Source: Actinomycetota bacterium
GTDB taxonomy: Bacteria; Actinomycetota; Humimicrobiia; Humimicrobiales; Humimicrobiaceae
Direction: 5' to 3'
Assembly: GCA_028697935.1 (NCBI GenBank)
Contig: JAQVEM010000059.1
Location: 1 to 8,556 of the forward strand
Length of the DNA: 8,556 bases
Position 1 is the stretch's first letter, and each line of letters begins with the position of its first letter. Under the pieces are notes generated by a model, which was not told the DNA's origin, made no database searches, and saw only the letters and a list, made by a program, of their open reading frames with translations. Both the position numbers and the translations under genes were made by a program. Positions 5,195 through 8,556 of the stretch are shown in pieces.

Positions 5195-6922
5195 TTAATT
5201 TACCAGTTCTAGTACAATTATACCTTTTTTAATAGATTCCCATAACCTTTTATCAGATTTCTCTGCCAGGTTTTTAAGAAATAATTCAGTTTCATTCTGA
5301 TCCATCAATATTGGTTGGCCGGACTGATTTTTTATTGGAAAGAGACGAAAGGTGAGTTTATCAGTTGAAATAGTTAAACCTATTGCTAATCCTTCTTTGG
5401 TTTCCGGCAAAAACTGCTGGTCAAAGATAAAGTTTCCTAACGAATAGAATACCGGCTTACCCTTTATTATTTCAATTTCGCAGACTACATGGGGGTGATG
5501 CCCCATGATAATATCCGCACCTGCATCTACAATTTTCCCAGCCAATTCTCTTTGATTAATTGAGCTGTTTGTCTGATATTCATTACCCCAATGCATGCTT
5601 ACAATGATAATTTTCCCCGGATTAGATTGCTTTGCCTTTTGAATCCCCTTGATAATCTCTGCCTGATAATCAATATAAGGCAATACCCGGTTAAAGGCCA
5701 GAAAAACAGATTGTTCGGTGGCAAAGTAATAATTTTTTATATTTTTGGAATTAGCAAAGCCAGGAAGAGGAGATCCGATAAAACGTATCTGGTATCTTTG
5801 CAACCAATCTAATGTTTCTTCCAAGCCTTCTTTGTCTCTATCCATAATATGGTTATTGGCTAATGAAAGTAAGTTAATCCGGCTCCATTTAACTGCTTCC
5901 AGTACTTTTGGACGAAAGATAAATTTAGGCTCATCCATTGCAGTCTCCTGTATATTTTCTATAATGGGTTCCTCTAGATTGGCAAAAACCACATCTACAC
6001 CCCTTAAGAGCTGTACAATTTTCAGAAAAGGATAATAAATACTATTTTCCTTTATTAATTTTTCTATACCACGCCCAAGCATCATATCTCCTCCCAGTAG
6101 AATTGTCTCAACCTGTAAATTATTTTCAGGGATTCCTTTTTGAAAAATAACACTAAAATAAGAGGTAGTCTCATCCCAATCACATGGTAAAAAATCGACA
6201 GAATTGGCATATCCAATGGTTGCTGTATGTTCACACCCCCTCAGTCTGGCAAACAAGCGTACAGCATAGAGAGATTGCCAGCTATCCACCTCAATATTTT
6301 CAAATTCACTTTCTTCAAAATTCAATAACACTCTAATACTTTTTGTATCATGTAACCGGGCTGCCTGAGGTGGTAGATAATGGGAGAAGTCGACACTGGC
6401 GAGCAGTAAAGTGTCGGGAGGGGCAAATTTGTCAATTGTTTCTACCAGCTGGCATACCTGTTTCCTGGAAATGTTTTCAGGTATGATAATAGGAATAATT
6501 TTTGACCCTGGAAGATATCTTTTAATATATGGTAATAAATTGCCAATTCCAAACTCTGAAAGTATTACACCTCTATCCTGCTCTATCTGATTATCTATGG
6601 CAAGTGTTCTTAATAATTCAATATCAACGGATATCCCTTCCATTTGAACAGTCTCTTTATCACAGTTTATACTGATAAAGGAATTCTCTTTTTTCAGTGC
6701 CGAGCAACTGGAATGGTCAGGGCAAAACAGTATAATTGTCTCAGGAAGTGCCCCCTGTCTGGCAATATACTCAAAAAAATTTTCAATAATTTCTTTTGCC
6801 AGCAAATGATGGGGTACCACCCCTGCCGCAATATTGACCCCTCTGCTGTTGTCTCCAAAAACAGGAACAACACTCATATAAAACACAAATAGAAGTAATG
6901 TTAATCCCACTAGTCTTCTCAT
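5195..6922 (-). CDS. Secreted Memo (AmmeMemoRadiSam B-like)/CapA fusion protein
   Basis: A 575-residue two-domain protein. Residues 1-23 are a signal peptide (MRRL, then LTLLLFVFYMSVVPVFG). Residues about 28-263 form a Memo-like domain (PF01875): VVPHHLLA (His38/39), CPDHSS (His70), SVDFSHY (His181), then DSW..SL and TSYFSVIF. Two positions used for metal binding in classical Memo look altered: the usual EHS motif reads SEFGI (Phe124), and the Cys-Gly site reads DSW (213-215). Residues about 270-520 are a CapA/PGA_cap metallophosphatase-like domain (PF09587): GGDMMLGRG (277-285), NLEEPI (315-320), LANNHIMD (354-361), SMHWGNEY (442-449), GHHPHV (474-479) and GNFIFD (496-501), with ligands intact. 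CapA relatives act in poly-gamma-glutamate or envelope polymer handling. The reaction here is unknown. It is the first gene of an operon with DUF3160. The start ATG has only a weak AGGTAG upstream, but the signal peptide supports it. Confidence 0.87.
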   Translation of the reverse strand: MRRLVGLTLLLFVFYMSVVPVFGDNSRGVNIAAGVVPHHLLAKEIIENFFEYIARQGALPETIILFCPDHSSCSALKKENSFISINCDKETVQMEGISVDIELLRTLAIDNQIEQDRGVILSEFGIGNLLPYIKRYLPGSKIIPIIIPENISRKQVCQLVETIDKFAPPDTLLLASVDFSHYLPPQAARLHDTKSIRVLLNFEESEFENIEVDSWQSLYAVRLFARLRGCEHTATIGYANSVDFLPCDWDETTSYFSVIFQKGIPENNLQVETILLGGDMMLGRGIEKLIKENSIYYPFLKIVQLLRGVDVVFANLEEPIIENIQETAMDEPKFIFRPKVLEAVKWSRINLLSLANNHIMDRDKEGLEETLDWLQRYQIRFIGSPLPGFANSKNIKNYYFATEQSVFLAFNRVLPYIDYQAEIIKGIQKAKQSNPGKIIIVSMHWGNEYQTNSSINQRELAGKIVDAGADIIMGHHPHVVCEIEIIKGKPVFYSLGNFIFDQQFLPETKEGLAIGLTISTDKLTFRLFPIKNQSGQPILMDQNETELFLKNLAEKSDKRLWESIKKGIIVLELVN

Positions 6923-6988
6923 ATCGATATCGCTACCTATGCCTATAAATTATCTATCTCACATATATATTAAACCATAACTGAAGCA

Positions 6989-7016
6989 ATCATATAATAG
7001 TTAAAGGTAAAAGCAA
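6989..7016 (-). promoter_or_regulatory. Candidate promoter of the Memo-CapA/DUF3160 operon
   Basis: On the - strand TTGCTT (7016-7011) and TATGAT (6994-6989) are 16 nt apart, about 67 nt upstream of the ATG at 6922. Both boxes are imperfect and the region is AT-rich, so this is only the best candidate in the gap. Confidence 0.35.
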
Positions 7017-7089
7017 ACTATAAATATCTCTATCATTTATCATAATAGTAAATTGTGTGTTATTTACCATATATTAGCTATTAAGTTGA

Positions 7090-7119
7090 TTGACGAATAT
7101 TTATTAAAATGGCTATAAT
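7090..7119 (+). promoter_or_regulatory. Near-consensus sigma70 promoter of the acetamidase gene
   Basis: TTGACG (7090-7095) and a perfect TATAAT (7114-7119) are separated by 18 nt. Transcription should begin near 7126, giving an untranslated leader of about 119 nt before the ATG at 7245. This is the best promoter in the window and suggests strong basal expression. I see no clear operator palindrome over it. Confidence 0.75.
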
Positions 7120-7244
7120 TAGCACATTGATTATTATTTACCACCACAACAGTAGTATTGTAAGAGGTGAAGAAATTAACCGGAATCTGTTTTTAAATTA
7201 TTTAAACATATACCAGATAATGTAGAAAAGTGAGGTATTTTAAA

Positions 7245-8138
7245 ATGAGAAAATTGACCAGAGAACATGTGATATTTGCCATGGATAAGAACAACCCGAC
7301 TGTGTTAACCATAGACTCTGGAGAAAGGGTTCTCCTTGAAACAGAAGATTGTTTCAGTCATCAGATTGTCTCTGATGATATGGTTTTAGGCGTAGGCTTT
7401 GACCATTCCCGGATAAACCCTGCTACAGGGCCTATCTTTGTCAGTAATTGCCTGCCGGGTGATGTATTGGAAGTGAATATCGAAAAGATAGGAGTAGATT
7501 CTCAAGGGGTCGTTGAGCTATACCCGGGCTGGGGCCCACTTGGAGATAAGGTAAAAAAAGCTGAAACTAAAATTGTTCCAATACAAAATGGAAGAGCAAT
7601 CTTCAATCAATTTTCCATACCAATAAACCCCATGGTAGGAGTAATAGGTGTAGCGCCCTCAGGTGAGGCAGTACCCTGTGGAAGCCCTGGCCCACATGGA
7701 GGCAATATGGATACTGCCGATATTGTAGCAGGGAGCAGGATATATTTACCGGTCTTTGTTCCTGGGGCCAAACTTGCCCTGGGCGATCTCCATGCTATTA
7801 TGGGAGATGGAGAAGTGTGTGGAACAGGAGTAGAAATCAGAGGCGAAGTCACTATAAAAATTAATGTCTTAAAAGATATTCTCCTGACACATCCCATCTT
7901 AGAAAACGAAGAAAACTATTTTCTTATTAACAGTGCCCCGACCTTAGAAGAGGCTATCCAAATAAATACAGAAAAAGTAGTGGAATTTATTAAAGAGAAC
8001 AATGGTTTGAGCTGGAATCAATCCTATATGCTGGCTGGTATTGCCACTGATCTAAAGATAAGCCAGATTGTAAATCCACTCAAAACAGTTCGAACCCGTA
8101 TATCAAAAAGAATAATTACCAGACCCTGGCCCATCTAA
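7245..8138 (+). CDS. Acetamidase/formamidase family protein
   Basis: A 297-residue cytoplasmic hydrolase of the FmdA/AmdA family (PF03069), which cleaves short amides such as formamide or acetamide to the acid plus ammonia. The length is normal for the family. Visible family motifs, numbered from this ATG, are TGPIFVSNCLPGDVLEV (about 61-77), the PGWGP segment (94-98), GPHGGNMDT (149-157) and GDLHAIMGDGE (180-190), followed by Glu197 in GVEIRGE. The His, Asp and Glu residues of these motifs form the metal-containing active site in the family and are all present. The frame could start at GTG 7230, but TGAGGT at 7231-7236 is a good Shine-Dalgarno sequence 8 nt before ATG 7245, so the ATG is preferred. 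It is transcribed alone from a strong promoter. No transporter or regulator lies beside it, so the true substrate is open. Many paralogues act on other amides. Confidence 0.92.
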   Translation: MRKLTREHVIFAMDKNNPTVLTIDSGERVLLETEDCFSHQIVSDDMVLGVGFDHSRINPATGPIFVSNCLPGDVLEVNIEKIGVDSQGVVELYPGWGPLGDKVKKAETKIVPIQNGRAIFNQFSIPINPMVGVIGVAPSGEAVPCGSPGPHGGNMDTADIVAGSRIYLPVFVPGAKLALGDLHAIMGDGEVCGTGVEIRGEVTIKINVLKDILLTHPILENEENYFLINSAPTLEEAIQINTEKVVEFIKENNGLSWNQSYMLAGIATDLKISQIVNPLKTVRTRISKRIITRPWPI

Positions 8139-8169
8139 TATGAATAAACTAAAAACTTTAAAACTATTG

Positions 8170-8206
8170 CTTGTCAGTCGCTGAACTTTAGCTCGAAATT
8201 GACAAG
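8170..8206 (+). repeat. Inverted repeat behind the acetamidase gene
   Basis: CTTGTCA (8170-8176) pairs with TGACAAG (8200-8206) around a loop that itself contains GCT..AGC. It lies 31 nt after the stop codon. It is followed by GTATTC rather than a T-run, so it is more likely an mRNA-stabilising or Rho-associated structure, or part of the repeat cluster, than an intrinsic terminator. Confidence 0.5.
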
Positions 8207-8221
8207 GTATTCAATCACAGG

Positions 8222-8256
8222 GGACAGCTCTCCTGTCCGGCAAAAACACCTGACAG
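8222..8256 (+). repeat. Two mutually exclusive hairpins sharing CTGTC
   Basis: GGACAG (8222-8227) pairs with CTGTCC (8233-8238) around a 5-nt loop. The same CTGTC (8233-8237) can instead pair with GACAG (8252-8256). The first form resembles the short GGGGACAG..CTGTCC palindromes scattered between genes in many bacteria. Confidence 0.5.
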
Positions 8257-8301
8257 AAAAAACTATCCCCATGGTTGTTCCATCATTGCCCATCCCCTTT
8301 T

Positions 8302-8402
8302 TTTGTCATTGCGAATCTGCCTCTTGGCTTTAGCCAATGGCAGGTGTGGCAATCCCACCTTCACCTGTCACTGCGAGGAGCGAAGCGACGCGGCAGTCTC
8401 AT
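8302..8402 (+). repeat. REP/MITE-like dispersed repeat remnant
   Basis: Two direct half-matches to a common bacterial intergenic repeat flank a structured core. TTGTCATTGCGA lies at 8303-8314 and TGTCACTGCGAGGAGCGAAG begins at 8367, running on through CGACGCGGCAGTCTCATCC. Between them 8317-8321 (CTGCC) pairs with 8339-8343 (GGCAG), and TTGGC (8324-8328) pairs with GCCAA (8333-8337). CAGGTG (8341-8346) can pair with CACCTG (8362-8367). The left half is degenerate, so this looks like an old, non-autonomous insertion. No transposase is present. Confidence 0.6.
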
Positions 8403-8452
8403 CCACCTATACCTACATCTCCCGTATTTGTCATTCAGACTGTGTCACAATT

Positions 8453-8468
8453 CCCCCATAATTGGGGG
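8453..8468. repeat. CCCCCA-TAAT-TGGGGG palindrome
   Basis: A perfect 6-bp stem with a 4-nt loop stands in AT-rich DNA, about 65 nt upstream of the -10 box at the right edge. Neither side is followed by a T-run, so it is not an intrinsic terminator. It could be an operator for the gene beyond the window or another repeat remnant; a TGTCATTCAGAC stretch just before it resembles the neighbouring repeats. Confidence 0.45.
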
Positions 8469-8510
8469 TAAAATAATAACTATAAAAGTGAATAAAACCC
8501 TTATCTTATA

Positions 8511-8538
8511 AGACTTAGAGCTATAATTATGCTATAAT
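8511..8538 (+). promoter_or_regulatory. Candidate extended -10 promoter for a gene beyond the window
   Basis: A perfect TATAAT (8533-8538) is preceded by TG at 8530-8531 with one base between, the extended -10 form, which tolerates a poor -35 box; AGACTT at 8511-8516 is a weak match at 16-nt spacing. A second TATAAT at 8522-8527 overlaps the spacer. It points rightward out of the window. Confidence 0.45.
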
Positions 8539-8556
8539 ATTTATAGATAATTAAGT

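Larger units (their letters stand above)
6923..7244. other. Divergent intergenic region with promoters for both flanking units
   Basis: This AT-rich gap of about 320 bp separates the leftward Memo-CapA operon from the rightward acetamidase gene. It contains a strong + strand promoter, a weaker - strand candidate, and a roughly 119-nt leader before the acetamidase ATG. An AGAGGTGAAG purine tract near 7163 resembles a Shine-Dalgarno sequence, but no convincing small reading frame follows it. I see no RNA gene or riboswitch in it. Confidence 0.6.
8139..8556. other. Gene-free, repeat-rich intergenic region
   Basis: This stretch of about 420 bp has no supportable protein gene. It holds four separate hairpins, a degenerate copy of a dispersed GTCATTGCGAGG-type repeat, and an extended -10 promoter at its right edge. 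A 78-codon frame at 8275-8511 is an artefact of the repeat, whose sequence translates as the familiar SLRGAKRRG string. No clear Rho-independent terminator for the acetamidase gene is seen; the hairpin at 8170-8206 lacks a T-run. Confidence 0.7.

Noticed and set aside
8298..8304. T-run as an intrinsic terminator
   Set aside because: Seven T residues are present, but only a 4-bp hairpin (8271-8274 with 8280-8283) lies nearby and 14 nt separate it from the run.
8275..8511. 78-codon + strand reading frame
   Set aside because: It runs through the dispersed repeat; its SLRGAKRRG string is the usual translation artefact of that repeat. No Shine-Dalgarno sequence and low-complexity composition.
1..8556. 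CRISPR array, tRNA, rRNA or transposase gene
   Set aside because: No regularly spaced repeats, cloverleaf, rRNA sequence or transposase motif was seen on either strand.

Overview
The window is AT-rich bacterial DNA with Shine-Dalgarno starts, sigma70-type promoters, a lipoprotein signal, a cyclic di-GMP-I riboswitch and degenerate intergenic repeats of the 'GTCATTGCGAGGAGCGAAGCGACG' type. The gene content (DUF3160, a secreted Memo/CapA fusion, BspA-type repeats, an acetamidase/formamidase) would suit an uncultured anaerobe such as an Atribacterota-like or Halanaerobiales/Clostridia-like lineage. That placement is a low-confidence inference, because no ribosomal or other marker gene is present.

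Layout, left to right. (1) About 84-166 is a c-di-GMP-I (GEMM-I) riboswitch, followed within a few tens of bases by a transglutaminase-like gene on the + strand. That gene is cut by an in-frame TAG at 578-580 and ends in an ATTG microsatellite. (2) 1524-2399 is a BspA-type leucine-rich-repeat lipoprotein with its own promoter and an internal 144-bp duplication, closed by a strong hairpin/T-run terminator at 2523-2571. (3) On the - strand, 6922 down to 2599 is a two-gene operon. A secreted Memo (AmmeMemoRadiSam B-like)/CapA fusion comes first, then a large exported DUF3160 protein whose frame is broken by an in-frame TGA at 3202-3204, where the family appears to have Trp. (4) The divergent intergenic region 6923-7244 holds a near-consensus + strand promoter and a weaker - strand candidate. 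(5) 7245-8138 is an acetamidase/formamidase family enzyme. (6) 8139-8556 has no gene. It holds several hairpins, REP/MITE-like repeat remnants and an extended -10 promoter at the right edge.

Three of the gene products (LRR lipoprotein, Memo-CapA, DUF3160) carry N-terminal export signals, so most of the window concerns the cell surface. The riboswitch implies that the transglutaminase-like gene was controlled by c-di-GMP, which commonly governs surface and adhesion functions. Two genes contain single premature stops with fully conserved coding sequence on both sides. Recent nonsense mutations or assembly errors are the simplest explanation. Stop recoding is less likely but can be tested.

The best candidates for something new are the c-di-GMP-riboswitch/transglutaminase pairing and the exported Memo-CapA fusion in an operon with DUF3160.
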